The translations under genes and the position numbers were made by a program. The notes under the pieces were generated by a model. The model searched no databases. It was not told the origin of the DNA and saw only the letters and a program-made list of their open reading frames with translations. 64,000 nucleotides of DNA, taken from positions 1 through 64,000 of the forward strand of contig NZ_LDNB01000003.1 of NCBI RefSeq assembly GCF_001026695.1, in the 5' to 3' direction. Below are positions 7,735 to 16,883 of the stretch, in pieces. The stretch comes from Neobacillus vireti (GTDB taxonomy: Bacteria > Bacillota > Bacilli > Bacillales > Cytobacillaceae). Each line of letters begins with the position of its first letter. The stretch's first letter is position 1.

Positions 7735-8853
7735 GTGTCTGTTGAGACAGGATACGAGGAAATCGGCATATTAAAAGAAATCGCAGAGCTTTTAAATGAG
7801 GGAACCGATACAAATGCCGTGTTGTCTGGCGTTTTAAAGAGACTTCTTCAAGTGACAGGACTTCAAACTGGTTGGATTTTTTTAATTGATGAAAATGGTG
7901 CGCATCAGCTTGCAGCCGATGAAGCCCTGCCCCCCGCTTTGGCAAATGACGAAAAACAAAGGATGTGCCAAGGCAAGTGTTGGTGCGTCAATAAATACAA
8001 CAATCGTCAACTCAATAAAGCAACGAATATTATGGAGTGTAAACGGATTGAAGAGGCGATTGAAGAGAAGGCTGGAGAAACTTGCGGCCTAACTCATCAT
8101 GCGACCGTCCCGCTTGGAGCCGGACAGGAACGGTTTGGTATTTTAAATGTAGGTTCGCCAAACAAAATGCATTTTCAGAAAAACGAACTTGCATTGCTTG
8201 AAGCAGTTGCCTATCAAATCGGAACTTCATTGAAACGAATCAAACTGACTCAACGGGAACAAGAGACAGCACTTATTGCCGAACGAAATCGGCTGGCGAG
8301 GGATCTTCACGATTCCGTGAATCAGCTTTTGTTTTCGCTCAGCCTTACCGCAAGGGCTGGTGTCGAAATGACCCAAAATAATGAGGTAAAACAAACCTTC
8401 AGCTATATGCAGGATTTGGCCCAGGAAGCTCTTGGAGAAATGAGAGCGTTAATCTGGCAGCTTCGACCGCGTGGACTTGAAAATGGACTTGTAAGTGCCC
8501 TAAGAAGTTATGCGGATATGCTTGGCCTATCGATTGAAACAATGGTGAATGGAGCGTTCATTATTCCGGGGAAGGTCGAGGAAATTTTGTGGCGAATCGG
8601 GCAAGAGGCATTAGCCAATTGCAAAAAGCATTCCCAAACCACAGAAGCAGTATTAATTTTTCATACTTCCAAAGATGGGGTTATGATGACAATCAAGGAT
8701 GCAGGCTGCGGCTTCCATTATGATGAAAATCTTGATATCCCCTCATTAGGATTAAAAAATATGAAATCACGGACAGAGTCGTTAAATGGGAGTTTTCGAT
8801 TAACGAGCAAGCCGGGAAGCGGGACAGAAATACAGATGTACATTCCGTTCTAG
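7735..8853 (+). CDS. GAF-domain sensor histidine kinase, YhcY-like
   Basis: A 372-residue soluble kinase without membrane helices. It has an N-terminal GAF domain (about 15-160), HisKA_3 dimerisation/phosphoacceptor (ARDLHDSVNQLLFSLS) and HATPase (LGLKNM, GSGTE). The GAF domain carries five cysteines, four in a CX3CXC...C pattern (CQGKCWC, then MECKR) with a fifth in ETCGLTHH. This recalls the redox or Fe-S sensing GAF kinases of the AirS/YhcY type. GTG 7735 follows GAGGGG with 8-nt spacing. Its partner regulator starts 11 nt after the stop. It likely senses redox state or oxygen; this is inference. Confidence 0.8.
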   Translation: MSVETGYEEIGILKEIAELLNEGTDTNAVLSGVLKRLLQVTGLQTGWIFLIDENGAHQLAADEALPPALANDEKQRMCQGKCWCVNKYNNRQLNKATNIMECKRIEEAIEEKAGETCGLTHHATVPLGAGQERFGILNVGSPNKMHFQKNELALLEAVAYQIGTSLKRIKLTQREQETALIAERNRLARDLHDSVNQLLFSLSLTARAGVEMTQNNEVKQTFSYMQDLAQEALGEMRALIWQLRPRGLENGLVSALRSYADMLGLSIETMVNGAFIIPGKVEEILWRIGQEALANCKKHSQTTEAVLIFHTSKDGVMMTIKDAGCGFHYDENLDIPSLGLKNMKSRTESLNGSFRLTSKPGSGTEIQMYIPF

Positions 8854-8864
8854 GGGGAAATATA

Positions 8865-9500
8865 GTGAATATACGTGTACTAATTGCCGACGACCACCAC
8901 ATTGTCAGAAGAGGTCTGGTCTTTTTTCTTCGCACCCAAAAGGGTCTTGATATTATCGGGGAAGCCGCAAATGGGAAGGAAGCCGTAGAACTGGCAAAAT
9001 CACTAAAGCCAGATTTGATTCTCATGGATTTGGTGATGCCTGAAATGGACGGAATCCAGGCAACAAGAATCATAAAAAAAGAACAGCCCGAAATCAAAAT
9101 AATGATGTTGACCAGCTTTTCAGACCAAGACCATGTCATCCCCGCCCTTGAAGCAGGTGCTTCCGGATTCCAGCTTAAGGACATCCAGCCTGATGAACTT
9201 GTCGCCTCAATCAAAAAAATAATCAGCGGAGAAAACCAGCTTCATCCGACAGCGACTTCACACCTGTTGGCTAATTTATCTAATAACAGCAAACCTGCAA
9301 AACTAGAGGAATTAACCAAAAGAGAATTGGATGTTTTGAAAGAAATCGCTAAAGGAAAAAGCAATAAAGAAATCGCTGCCGCGCTCTTCATCACTGAAAA
9401 GACAGTAAAGACACATGTTTCAAACCTTTTGGCCAAGCTCGAGCTGGCGGACCGGACCCAGGCGGCACTTTATGCGGTAAAAAACCAATTAGTAGACTAG
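8865..9500 (+). CDS. NarL/LuxR-family response regulator, YhcZ-like
   Basis: A 211-residue regulator with a receiver domain (acidic pocket IADDHH, phosphoacceptor Asp in LILMDLVMPEMDG, Thr and Lys in MLTSF and QLKD) and a C-terminal LuxR-type helix-turn-helix (LTKRELDVLKEIAKGKSNKEIA). It is paired with the kinase just upstream, with a GTG start behind GGGGG. Targets are unknown. A strong terminator follows, so this pair is a separate unit from the carboxylate locus to its right. Confidence 0.88.
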   Translation: MNIRVLIADDHHIVRRGLVFFLRTQKGLDIIGEAANGKEAVELAKSLKPDLILMDLVMPEMDGIQATRIIKKEQPEIKIMMLTSFSDQDHVIPALEAGASGFQLKDIQPDELVASIKKIISGENQLHPTATSHLLANLSNNSKPAKLEELTKRELDVLKEIAKGKSNKEIAAALFITEKTVKTHVSNLLAKLELADRTQAALYAVKNQLVD

Positions 9501-9534
9501 ACGGATGTTGAGCATGAATCACATCCGTTTTTTG
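9501..9534 (+). terminator. terminator after the YhcY/YhcZ-like pair
   Basis: ACGGATGT and ACATCCGT arms with a 12-nt loop, then TTTTTG. Confidence 0.9.
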
Positions 9535-9662
9535 TAGTATCCACTTCCAAATATGAAATAGTGTTTTGTTATGGCTAAATATAGCAATTTTGAATTTTAT
9601 CAAAGCCCATTTATCCCGTATATTATTATGTGAAAGAACCTATTGAAAAGGAGTTTGAATCC

Positions 9663-10280
9663 ATGAATCAACTCGTTGAACTGTTTCGTTCTATTCCTGC
9701 CACTTGTATTTCTGATGCTCTAGATGGATTGAATAATCTACATCCTAGTATTAAGCCGCTGCAGGAGGAATATGTATTAAGCGGAAGAGCATTTACTGTA
9801 AAAATGCCGGTAGGTGATAATTTAGTTGTACTTAAAGCGATTCGAACTGCAAAACCTGGAGATATTCTCGTAATCGATGCGAAGGGAGATGAATACAGAG
9901 CGATTGCAGGCGACTTTGTAGTGGGCATGGCAAAAACATTGGGACTGGGTGGAATTGTCGTAGATGGTGTAATACGTGATTTGAAAGGCATAAAAGCACT
10001 GGGGTTTCCTGTATTTTGTAAAGGGACAACAGTTGCTGCAAGTGGTAAAGCAGGTGTTGGTGAACTAAATGTTCCCATTTCTTGCGGGGGAGTTTCAGTC
10101 AACCCTGGTGACATCATTGTCGGAGACGAAGATGGAGTTGTTGTCATCCCGAAAGAAAGAGAAGATGAAATACTAAAGAAATCTCAGGAAAAGCTGCTCA
10201 AAGATAAACAAAGAGAATCTTCAATTTCTGGTAACAAAGAAGCAACGATCCAATACTTAGATTCAATAACCTCCAAATAA
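9663..10280 (+). CDS. RraA-family aldolase/decarboxylase-like protein
   Basis: A 205-residue RraA/HMG-aldolase fold protein. The motif Asp84-X20-Arg105-Asp106 (AGDFVVG ... DGVIRD) is intact; it is associated with metal-dependent cleavage of 4-hydroxy-4-methyl-2-oxoglutarate or 4-carboxy-4-hydroxy-2-oxoadipate and with oxaloacetate decarboxylation, rather than RNase E inhibition. ATG 9663 was chosen because AAAAGGAG lies 9 nt upstream; an upstream GTG at 9630 lacks a site. It converges on prpF and shares a terminator with it. In gallate-type pathways such aldolases act with PrpF-like tautomerases, so this neighbourhood may be functional. A weak promoter (TTATCA-16-TATATT) precedes it. Confidence 0.75.
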   Translation: MNQLVELFRSIPATCISDALDGLNNLHPSIKPLQEEYVLSGRAFTVKMPVGDNLVVLKAIRTAKPGDILVIDAKGDEYRAIAGDFVVGMAKTLGLGGIVVDGVIRDLKGIKALGFPVFCKGTTVAASGKAGVGELNVPISCGGVSVNPGDIIVGDEDGVVVIPKEREDEILKKSQEKLLKDKQRESSISGNKEATIQYLDSITSK

Positions 10281-10297
10281 GCTGACGTAAAAACTAA

Positions 10298-10316
10298 GGG
10301 CTGCCATTTGCAGCCC
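10298..10316. terminator. bidirectional terminator between the RraA-like gene and prpF
   Basis: GGGCTGC and GCAGCCC arms around CATTT, followed by T-rich sequence on the plus strand (TATTATTTG) and on the minus strand (TTAGTTTTT). Confidence 0.75.
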
Positions 10317-10325
10317 TATTATTTG

Positions 10326-11501
10326 CTATTCAATTGTCTTAGGTATTAGAACGGAACCTTCCATTAATCTTCGAGCACTTCGACTCATGACCACTTTCTT
10401 CACGACCCAACCTTTATCCTCATTTTCAGCCACCGCGCCTACCCTTAAGCTACCAGAAGGATGGCCAAAGCGAAGCTCAGACATCGTATTTCCTAAAATT
10501 CTACTGACAATTGTTCCTGGTATCGCAGCTGCGGCGGCGATCGCTACAGCACCTGTACCTGTCATGGCGTGATGTAGTTTTCCCATGGAAAGTATACGTA
10601 CCAAAATATTGATATCTTCGCTGCTTATTTTCTTACCGTCCGACGTAGTATAATTCGCAGCTTCCGAAAAAAAAGCGATTTTCGGTGTGTGCTGCCGCTT
10701 GGTCATTGCGTATTCCACACTCTCCGCAGCACCCATAGCTACAGCACCATGAGCCCGAATTACTTCAAATCGTTTTAATAATTCACTATTACTATTTATA
10801 TCTCCTTGTAGTTCCGTTCCAGTTAAACCCATTGACGATGCCGAGACAAATATAGCGGGGTTCCCAGCATTGATTAAGGTAACTTCCAGCTCTCCAACAT
10901 CTGGGACACGAAGTATATCAATGGGATTACCAGTTGGTAACATAGCCCCTCCATCAGTATCCCCGTCATCGGCGCCTGGATCAATAAATTCCAGCTTAAT
11001 TTCCGCTGCAGGGAAAGCCACTCCGTCCAGTACGAAATCGCCAAGCTCTACTACCTCTCCATCCTTCATTGGGACATGAGCTATAATCTTCTTACCGATA
11101 TTCTTCTGCCAGATATTCACCGTAGCCACTCCATTTTGCGGAACATCAATGAGTCCCCGATATATCGCATAGGAACCAACCGCTGAGGTAAGATTGCCAC
11201 AGTTTCCACTCCAATCAACCAAGGGTTGTCCTATTGCTACTTGCCCGAATAGATAGTTTACGTCACAACCAGGTTGATCACTCTTGCTGATTACGACTAC
11301 CTTGCTGGTACTTGATGTTGCAGCACCCATTCCATCAATCTGCTGGCCATACGGGTCTGGACTCCCAATTACACGCAATAATACCTTATCACGTTCGATT
11401 GGGTCGGTTGGCAAATCTTCTTCAAGGAAAAAGACACCCTTGCTTGTTCCGCCTCGCATATATATTGCTGGAATTTTCATTTGTTTTTCGCATTTACTCA
11501 T
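10326..11501 (-). CDS. prpF: PrpF, 2-methylaconitate / aconitate cis-trans isomerase
   Basis: A 391-residue PrpF with the diaminopimelate-epimerase-like double fold. Family signatures run throughout: YMRGGTSKGVFF, VIGSPDPYGQQIDGMGAATSSTSK, DWSGNCGN (Cys101), SMGKLHHAMTGT and RFGHPSG. PrpF isomerises 2-methyl-trans-aconitate to the cis form and some members act on trans-aconitate; Lys and Cys residues in the active site are implicated. Resemblance to proteobacterial PrpF is strong along the whole length. It is 31 bp downstream of the aconitase gene and presumably cotranscribed with it. GGAGG lies about 12 nt before the ATG. B. subtilis YraM, paired with LysR YraN, is a comparable family member from memory. 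Confidence 0.88.
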   Translation of the reverse strand: MSKCEKQMKIPAIYMRGGTSKGVFFLEEDLPTDPIERDKVLLRVIGSPDPYGQQIDGMGAATSSTSKVVVISKSDQPGCDVNYLFGQVAIGQPLVDWSGNCGNLTSAVGSYAIYRGLIDVPQNGVATVNIWQKNIGKKIIAHVPMKDGEVVELGDFVLDGVAFPAAEIKLEFIDPGADDGDTDGGAMLPTGNPIDILRVPDVGELEVTLINAGNPAIFVSASSMGLTGTELQGDINSNSELLKRFEVIRAHGAVAMGAAESVEYAMTKRQHTPKIAFFSEAANYTTSDGKKISSEDINILVRILSMGKLHHAMTGTGAVAIAAAAAIPGTIVSRILGNTMSELRFGHPSGSLRVGAVAENEDKGWVVKKVVMSRSARRLMEGSVLIPKTIE

Positions 11502-11532
11502 TTTGGTTAATTGCCTCCTGGTTCCCTCTTAC

Positions 11533-14283
11533 TTAATTCATAACTTTATCCGATGCCAGTTTAGTGCGAAGAACCATTTGTAATACACCACCATGACGGT
11601 AATAATCAATTTCCACCTCGCTATCGAAACGGACTGTCACTTCAAAATCTTTATTTTCCCTGTTTTCATTCACTGCAGTAACTTTAATCATTTGCTTTGG
11701 CTGAACATTCTCATCAATATGAATTTCATATCGTTCTTTTCCTGTCAAACCAAGGGTATCTGCATTTTCCCCTTCTTTAAATTGAAGAGGGAGCACTCCC
11801 ATAAGTGCAAGATTACTGCGATGAATGCGCTCAAAGCTTTGTGCCAAAACTGCTTTTACTCCGAGAAGAGCGGTTGCTTTAGCCGCCCAATCCCTGGAAC
11901 TTCCCATACCGTAATCAACTCCTGCAATCACCAATAATCCTGTTCCATCCTTTTGATATTTCATAGCTGCATCATAGATCGACAAAACATCCCCAGTTGG
12001 GAAATAGGTGGTCACCCCACCTTCTGTTCCTGGTGCAACCTGATTTCTTAACCGAATATTGGAGAATCCTCCACGGATCATGACTTCATGACTGCCCCGG
12101 CGGGAACCATAGGAGCTAAAATCTTCTGGTTTTACTCCTTTATCCAACAAGTATTGACCCGCCACACTGTTTACTGGAATCGTACCACCTGCAGGTGAAA
12201 TATGATCCGTAGTGATAGAATCGCCTAGTTTAGCAAGCACCTGTAACCCTATGAGTGGACTGATTTGCCCAGCGTCTTTAGACATGTTCTGGAAAAATGG
12301 TGGATTCTGGAGAAAAGTAGAATCTTCTTCCCACTTGTAGAGCAGGTCCTCACTTGTCTCCAAACGATTCCAAGCTTCGTTCCCAGTGAAAATTTCCCCA
12401 TTTTGATAGTTGAACAAATCTGGTGTAATGGTTTTAGCGATCACATTCTCGATTTCTGAATCACTTGGCCATATGTCCTTTAGGTAAACGTCATTTCCAT
12501 CTTTGTCTTTTCCCAGTGGCTCTTTTTGAAGATTAATGTCCACGGTTCCTGTAATCGCATATGCAACTACTAATGGTGGAGAAGCCAAGAAGTTCGCTTT
12601 AATTAAAGGATGAATACGTCCTTCAAAATTACGGTTTCCAGATAAAACTCCGGCAACGATTAAATCATTTTCTATGATAGCTTCGGAAACTTCTTCAGGA
12701 AGAGGGCCCGAGTTTCCTACACAGGTTGTACAACCGTAACCGACAAGATAGAAACCGAGTATTTCCAAATAAGAGAGCAAACCTGCCTTCATCAAGTAAT
12801 CGGTAACCACTTTCGAACCAGGAGAAAGACTTGTCTTTACGAATGGCGGAACGGATAATCCCTTTTCCACAGCCTTTTTAGCCAGTAGACCTGCCCCTAT
12901 CATGACATGTGGATTCGAAGTGTTTGTACAGCTGGTAATTGCAGCAAGGACAACAGACCCCGTTTTCACTTGGGACGTTTTACCGTCACGGTTGGTAACT
13001 AAACTTTTTTTGTCTATCTCATCCTCGGCTAGACCATAGCCATGATTTCCTAATTCTTGGGTTAATGCCTTTCTAAATGTATCTTTCACTTCAGACAGGC
13101 GAATCATATCCTGTGGCCGCTTCGGACCAGCAACACTTGTTTCTATAATTGAAAGGTCCAGTTCGATTACTTCTGTATAAACGGGTTCCTCCGCATCTGC
13201 TGTAAAGAACAGCCCATTTGCTTTGCAATAGGCCTCCACAAGCTGTACTTGTTCATCTGTTCGTCCAGATAGACGCAAATAATTTAAAGTCTCATTATCT
13301 ACAGGAAAGATGGTTATGGTTGCTCCATTTTCCGGTGACATATTGGAGACTGTTGCCCTATCAGCCACAGACAGGTTAGATACCCCTTCTCCAAAAAACT
13401 CTACAAATTTTCCAACTACCTTTTTTTTGCGAAGCAGATGTGTAATATAAAGGGCAAGATTCGTCCCCGTTGAACCTGCAGGTAATTTGCCTTTCAAACG
13501 AATTCCAATTACCTCCGGAGCCGGAAAACAGGACGGCTGACCAAGCATTCCGGCTTCCGCCTCAATACCGCCGACGCCCCATCCAACGACTCCTACACCA
13601 TTAATCATTGGGGTATGAGAATCTGTTCCAAAACAAGTATCAGGAAAGGCTAAATATTCTCCATTTTCATCTTCTACTCCATGAACTACCTTGGCTAGAT
13701 ATTCTAAGTTCGCTTGGTGGATGATAGCAGTAGAAGGTGGGACCGCCCGAAACTTATCGATAGAGTGTGTTGCCCATTTAAAAAACTTATAACGTTCATA
13801 ATTAAGCTCAAATCCCCGGTCGACGTTATATTTCAATGCATTAGGCGTACCGAACTTATCCACCTGTTCAGCATGATCAATCACAAGATCTACTGCTATC
13901 TCGGGATTAATCAGCTTGGGATTTCCACCCATTTCCGCCATAGCATGGCGTAAAGACGCAAGATCAACAACTACTGGAATACCTGTAAAATCCTGCAAGA
14001 CGATTCGAGCAGGCTTAAACGGAACATCGATATTTCCTTTCCATTCATCACTGCCCCATTTTGCAAGATTTTCAATATGTTCCTTTTTAATTGCCATCCC
14101 ATCATAGTGGCGTAGTAAGGACTCTAACAAGATTTTAATAGAATAAGGGAGCTTGGAGACATTTACCGAAACCAATTCCTCAAGGGCTAACAAGCGGTAA
14201 AAGTTATACGTTTTATCATTTACCATAAAAGTTGAACGTGCTTGAAAGAAACCTTTTTCTGTTTTCATGCTTTTAGTCTTCAT
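11533..14283 (-). CDS. acnA: AcnA/CitB-type aconitate hydratase
   Basis: A 916-residue Fe-S hydratase of the AcnA/IRP branch. Cluster ligands are visible at Cys452 (TSCTNTSNP), Cys518 and Cys521 ([12 protein letters not shown]). The C-terminal swivel domain has [12 protein letters not shown] and SSRDWAAK. It interconverts citrate, cis-aconitate and isocitrate; in the methylcitrate cycle such enzymes hydrate 2-methyl-cis-aconitate to 2-methylisocitrate. It resembles Bacillus CitB rather than the shorter AcnD that usually accompanies PrpF. The housekeeping citB is expected elsewhere, so this is probably a dedicated paralogue. The start is uncertain: AAAGGGAG almost abuts the first ATG. It has its own promoter region after the lysR terminator. 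Confidence 0.9.
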   Translation of the reverse strand: MKTKSMKTEKGFFQARSTFMVNDKTYNFYRLLALEELVSVNVSKLPYSIKILLESLLRHYDGMAIKKEHIENLAKWGSDEWKGNIDVPFKPARIVLQDFTGIPVVVDLASLRHAMAEMGGNPKLINPEIAVDLVIDHAEQVDKFGTPNALKYNVDRGFELNYERYKFFKWATHSIDKFRAVPPSTAIIHQANLEYLAKVVHGVEDENGEYLAFPDTCFGTDSHTPMINGVGVVGWGVGGIEAEAGMLGQPSCFPAPEVIGIRLKGKLPAGSTGTNLALYITHLLRKKKVVGKFVEFFGEGVSNLSVADRATVSNMSPENGATITIFPVDNETLNYLRLSGRTDEQVQLVEAYCKANGLFFTADAEEPVYTEVIELDLSIIETSVAGPKRPQDMIRLSEVKDTFRKALTQELGNHGYGLAEDEIDKKSLVTNRDGKTSQVKTGSVVLAAITSCTNTSNPHVMIGAGLLAKKAVEKGLSVPPFVKTSLSPGSKVVTDYLMKAGLLSYLEILGFYLVGYGCTTCVGNSGPLPEEVSEAIIENDLIVAGVLSGNRNFEGRIHPLIKANFLASPPLVVAYAITGTVDINLQKEPLGKDKDGNDVYLKDIWPSDSEIENVIAKTITPDLFNYQNGEIFTGNEAWNRLETSEDLLYKWEEDSTFLQNPPFFQNMSKDAGQISPLIGLQVLAKLGDSITTDHISPAGGTIPVNSVAGQYLLDKGVKPEDFSSYGSRRGSHEVMIRGGFSNIRLRNQVAPGTEGGVTTYFPTGDVLSIYDAAMKYQKDGTGLLVIAGVDYGMGSSRDWAAKATALLGVKAVLAQSFERIHRSNLALMGVLPLQFKEGENADTLGLTGKERYEIHIDENVQPKQMIKVTAVNENRENKDFEVTVRFDSEVEIDYYRHGGVLQMVLRTKLASDKVMN

Positions 14284-14361
14284 CTCCCTTTAATTGTGTA
14301 TTTATTTCGAAAACTGTTTAAACTTATTATAAATCTGAATTATATATAATAAAAATATCGA

Positions 14362-14385
14362 TTTTTGATTGTTAACCATCAAAAA
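14362..14385 (-). promoter_or_regulatory. candidate LysR-type operator upstream of acnA-prpF
   Basis: A perfect dyad with 8-bp arms (TTTTTGAT / ATCAAAAA) and an 8-nt centre containing GTTAAC. It lies about 20-35 bp upstream of A/T-rich -10 candidates (TATAAT) that have no good -35 box, as expected for an activated promoter. The adjacent lysR gene makes its product the obvious candidate ligand. Confidence 0.5.
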
Positions 14386-14452
14386 ATGGAATACCTGTTT
14401 TGTAGAATTCCTTACTTTTCATTAAAATTAGTTCCTCTTTGCACACAAAAAA

Positions 14453-14497
14453 AACGACGGTTTTAGACATCTACTAAAGCCTAAAAACAACGCCGTT
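14453..14497 (-). terminator. terminator after lysR
   Basis: On the minus strand AACGGCG...TTTTTAG pairs with CTAAAA..CGTCGTT and is followed by TTTTTTTT. It separates lysR from acnA, so acnA-prpF needs its own promoter. Confidence 0.8.
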
Positions 14498-14503
14498 AGG
14501 TAA

Positions 14504-15379
14504 TCACTGTGTCGTTGATAAATCCAAACTTTCTACCAAATCGACAAATAGTTTAACCATTTTCATTTCTAATGCATCCTCATGATAATACATCCATGTT
14601 TTTCGAAGTAGGGGATTTCCCTTCTTATCTTTAATATCGATTAAATATAAGTCTTGCACATCATTTAGTATAAAGCGGGGTACGATGGCATAACCTAAAC
14701 CGTTTATGATCATTTCTTTACAAGTATCAACCTTGTCCACCATCATCCCAACGAATGGGGGTTGTTCAAAGTTTGCAGTCCACCAATTATCAATCATTCC
14801 CTTGAATAAAGATTCTGTTCGATAATCGATTCTTGGTAAACGAGGTAGATCCTTTAGCTCAAATTCATCTTTGTACGCGATACAAAGTGTTTCTTCAAAC
14901 AGAAGATGCTTCTTACCTGTCCATTGATAGTCACCACGAAGGAACCCAATATGCACATCTTGATTGTGCACCAAATTTAAAACGTCTTTACTCCAGCCTG
15001 TTTTAACTTGAAATTCAACATTTTGATACTGATTCTTAAATAATTTTAAGATCCTGGGAAGTTGATACTTTGTAAAATAATCGGAAACCCCCAATCGCAA
15101 TGTCCCTGCAATCACATTGGTACCCATGTTCTGAACATGTTCCTTTATCATTCGTAAATTACGCAATATTTCATCTGCACTCTTTGCTAAAAACTCCCCT
15201 TCAGGCGTAAACTGAACACCCCTTCTTCCCCTTTGCACAATTGTTGCTCCGAATTCTTTTTCTATATCCTGCAATCTCTTAGTGAGCGAAGGTTGAGAAA
15301 TAAATAACTCTTGTGCAGCTCTAGTGATATTTTTATGTTTATATAAAGCCTGTAAAAGCACCCAATCCCTGTCTTCCAT
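14504..15379 (-). CDS. LysR-family transcriptional regulator
   Basis: A 291-residue LTTR with an N-terminal winged helix-turn-helix (ITRAAQELFISQPSLTKRL, about residues 17-35) and a C-terminal periplasmic-binding-like effector domain. It lies between prpD and acnA, read in the same direction, 29 bp after prpD. It likely controls acnA-prpF through the dyad at 14362-14385, with a carboxylate as co-inducer. It may be cotranscribed with prpD, since there is little room for a separate promoter. CcpC and YraN of B. subtilis are functional analogues by context; I cannot claim orthology. Confidence 0.85.
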   Translation of the reverse strand: MEDRDWVLLQALYKHKNITRAAQELFISQPSLTKRLQDIEKEFGATIVQRGRRGVQFTPEGEFLAKSADEILRNLRMIKEHVQNMGTNVIAGTLRLGVSDYFTKYQLPRILKLFKNQYQNVEFQVKTGWSKDVLNLVHNQDVHIGFLRGDYQWTGKKHLLFEETLCIAYKDEFELKDLPRLPRIDYRTESLFKGMIDNWWTANFEQPPFVGMMVDKVDTCKEMIINGLGYAIVPRFILNDVQDLYLIDIKDKKGNPLLRKTWMYYHEDALEMKMVKLFVDLVESLDLSTTQ

Positions 15380-15408
15380 TTGCTTGCATCCCCTAATGAA
15401 GCTTTAAA

Positions 15409-16851
15409 CTAAATCACAAACCGATCAACAAAGTGATGGACAGGCATTTGCTCCAGTTCCTGTTGGTTTAAGCAGAGCTCTTTAATGGCTTGCATTTGCT
15501 TATGCGGAAAACGAGTAGCCAGGTTTGCTTCAAATTTCTGTTCCAGCAGCGGAATGCCCTCCGCACGTCTTTTACTGTGGCCGATCGGAAACTCCACTTC
15601 CACTTTCTCCGTGCAACTCCCATCATTGAAGAAAATCTGCACCGCATTAGCTATTGAACGCAAGTTAGGCTCGTGATATTCATGGGTATAACGGAGATCT
15701 TCCTGTGTAACCATTTTATCCCGAAGCGCATCAATCCTAGGATCGCTTGCTATTGTATCTTCGTAATGATCCGCAGTTAATTCGCCAAAAATCAATCCAA
15801 TCGCAACCATATACTGTAAACAGTGATCACGGTCTGCCGGATTGTGCAGCGGCCCTTTTTTATCGATGATGCGAATGGCCGATTCGTGCGTTGTTAACAC
15901 AATGCGATCGATATCTTCCAATCTGCCTTCAAGCTCAGGATGCAGTCGTATCGCACACTCCACTGCTGTTTGTGCATGAAATTCAGCGGGATAAGAAATC
16001 TTGAACAGCACGTTCTCCATCACATAGGAGCCGTAAGGACGCTGAAACTTGAATTCGTTTCCTTTGAATAATACGTCGTAAAAGCCCCAGGTTTTTGCGG
16101 TAAGTGCAGAAGGATAACCCATCTCGCCTTTTAATGCCATCAAGGAGAGACGAACAGCGCGGCTAGTGGCATCTCCGGCAGCCCACGATTTACGGGATCC
16201 TGTATTCGGTGCATGACGATATGTACGAAGCGCTTGCCCATCCACCCACGCATTAGACACCGCGTTAATCATCTCTTCCTTCGATCCGCCCAACAGCTTT
16301 GTGACCACGGCGGCAGTAGCCACCTTTACGAGCAGCACATGATCCAGCCCTACGCGATTAAAGCTGTTTTCAAGCGCAAGGACGCCTTGTATTTCATGGG
16401 CTTTGATCATCGCGGTCAGCACATCTTTCATCACCAAAGGCTCCAAACCATCTGCAGCATTCCTTCGGCTGATGTAGTCGGCTGCGGCAAGAATGCCCCC
16501 AAGATTATCGGAAGGATGCCCCCATTCGGCGGCAAGCCATGTATCATTGTAATCTAACCAACGGATCATGCAGCCGATATTAAACGCCGCTGTCACCGGA
16601 TCCAGTTGGTATTGGGTTCCGGGTACCTTTGCACCGTGTGGAACTAGGGTTCCCGGAACGATAGGGCCAAGATGTTTCGTACACTCCGGATAACGTAATG
16701 CCAAAAAGCCGCAGCCTAGCGCATCAATCATACTAAAGCGCGCCGTTTGATAGGCTTCCGGGCTCTGAATCTCAACATCGTAGACATAATCGGCCAAATC
16801 CAGCAATACCTGATCTGGTTTAGGTCTAACATTGCTTGTATGGAATGACAT
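15409..16851 (-). CDS. prpD: 2-methylcitrate dehydratase PrpD
   Basis: A 480-residue MmgE/PrpD-family dehydratase that matches E. coli PrpD (about 483 residues) along its whole length. Shared segments include [63 protein letters not shown] and [12 protein letters not shown]. PrpD removes water from (2S,3S)-2-methylcitrate to give 2-methyl-cis-aconitate without an Fe-S cluster. The match is of the proteobacterial PrpD type, not the usual Bacillus MmgE. The gene looks GC-richer than its neighbours (37 of 60 bases are G/C at 16141-16200). GGAGGAATTT precedes the ATG, 33 bp after prpB. Confidence 0.92.
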   Translation of the reverse strand: MSFHTSNVRPKPDQVLLDLADYVYDVEIQSPEAYQTARFSMIDALGCGFLALRYPECTKHLGPIVPGTLVPHGAKVPGTQYQLDPVTAAFNIGCMIRWLDYNDTWLAAEWGHPSDNLGGILAAADYISRRNAADGLEPLVMKDVLTAMIKAHEIQGVLALENSFNRVGLDHVLLVKVATAAVVTKLLGGSKEEMINAVSNAWVDGQALRTYRHAPNTGSRKSWAAGDATSRAVRLSLMALKGEMGYPSALTAKTWGFYDVLFKGNEFKFQRPYGSYVMENVLFKISYPAEFHAQTAVECAIRLHPELEGRLEDIDRIVLTTHESAIRIIDKKGPLHNPADRDHCLQYMVAIGLIFGELTADHYEDTIASDPRIDALRDKMVTQEDLRYTHEYHEPNLRSIANAVQIFFNDGSCTEKVEVEFPIGHSKRRAEGIPLLEQKFEANLATRFPHKQMQAIKELCLNQQELEQMPVHHFVDRFVI

Positions 16852-16883
16852 AGAAATTCCTCCGTTTTATCAGATTTGCTCTC

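Noticed and set aside
9630..9662. GTG 9630 as start of the RraA-like gene
   Set aside because: The AAAAGGAG site lies downstream of it and fits ATG 9663 with 9-nt spacing.
11593..11937. Long opposite-strand frames inside acnA, fusA, tufA and rpoB
   Set aside because: They are antisense shadows of strongly biased genes; none has a plausible start signal or familiar sequence.
12901..12990. The aconitase as AcnD
   Set aside because: The length (916 residues) and the N-terminal and central sequence follow AcnA/CitB; AcnD is shorter and differs in those segments.
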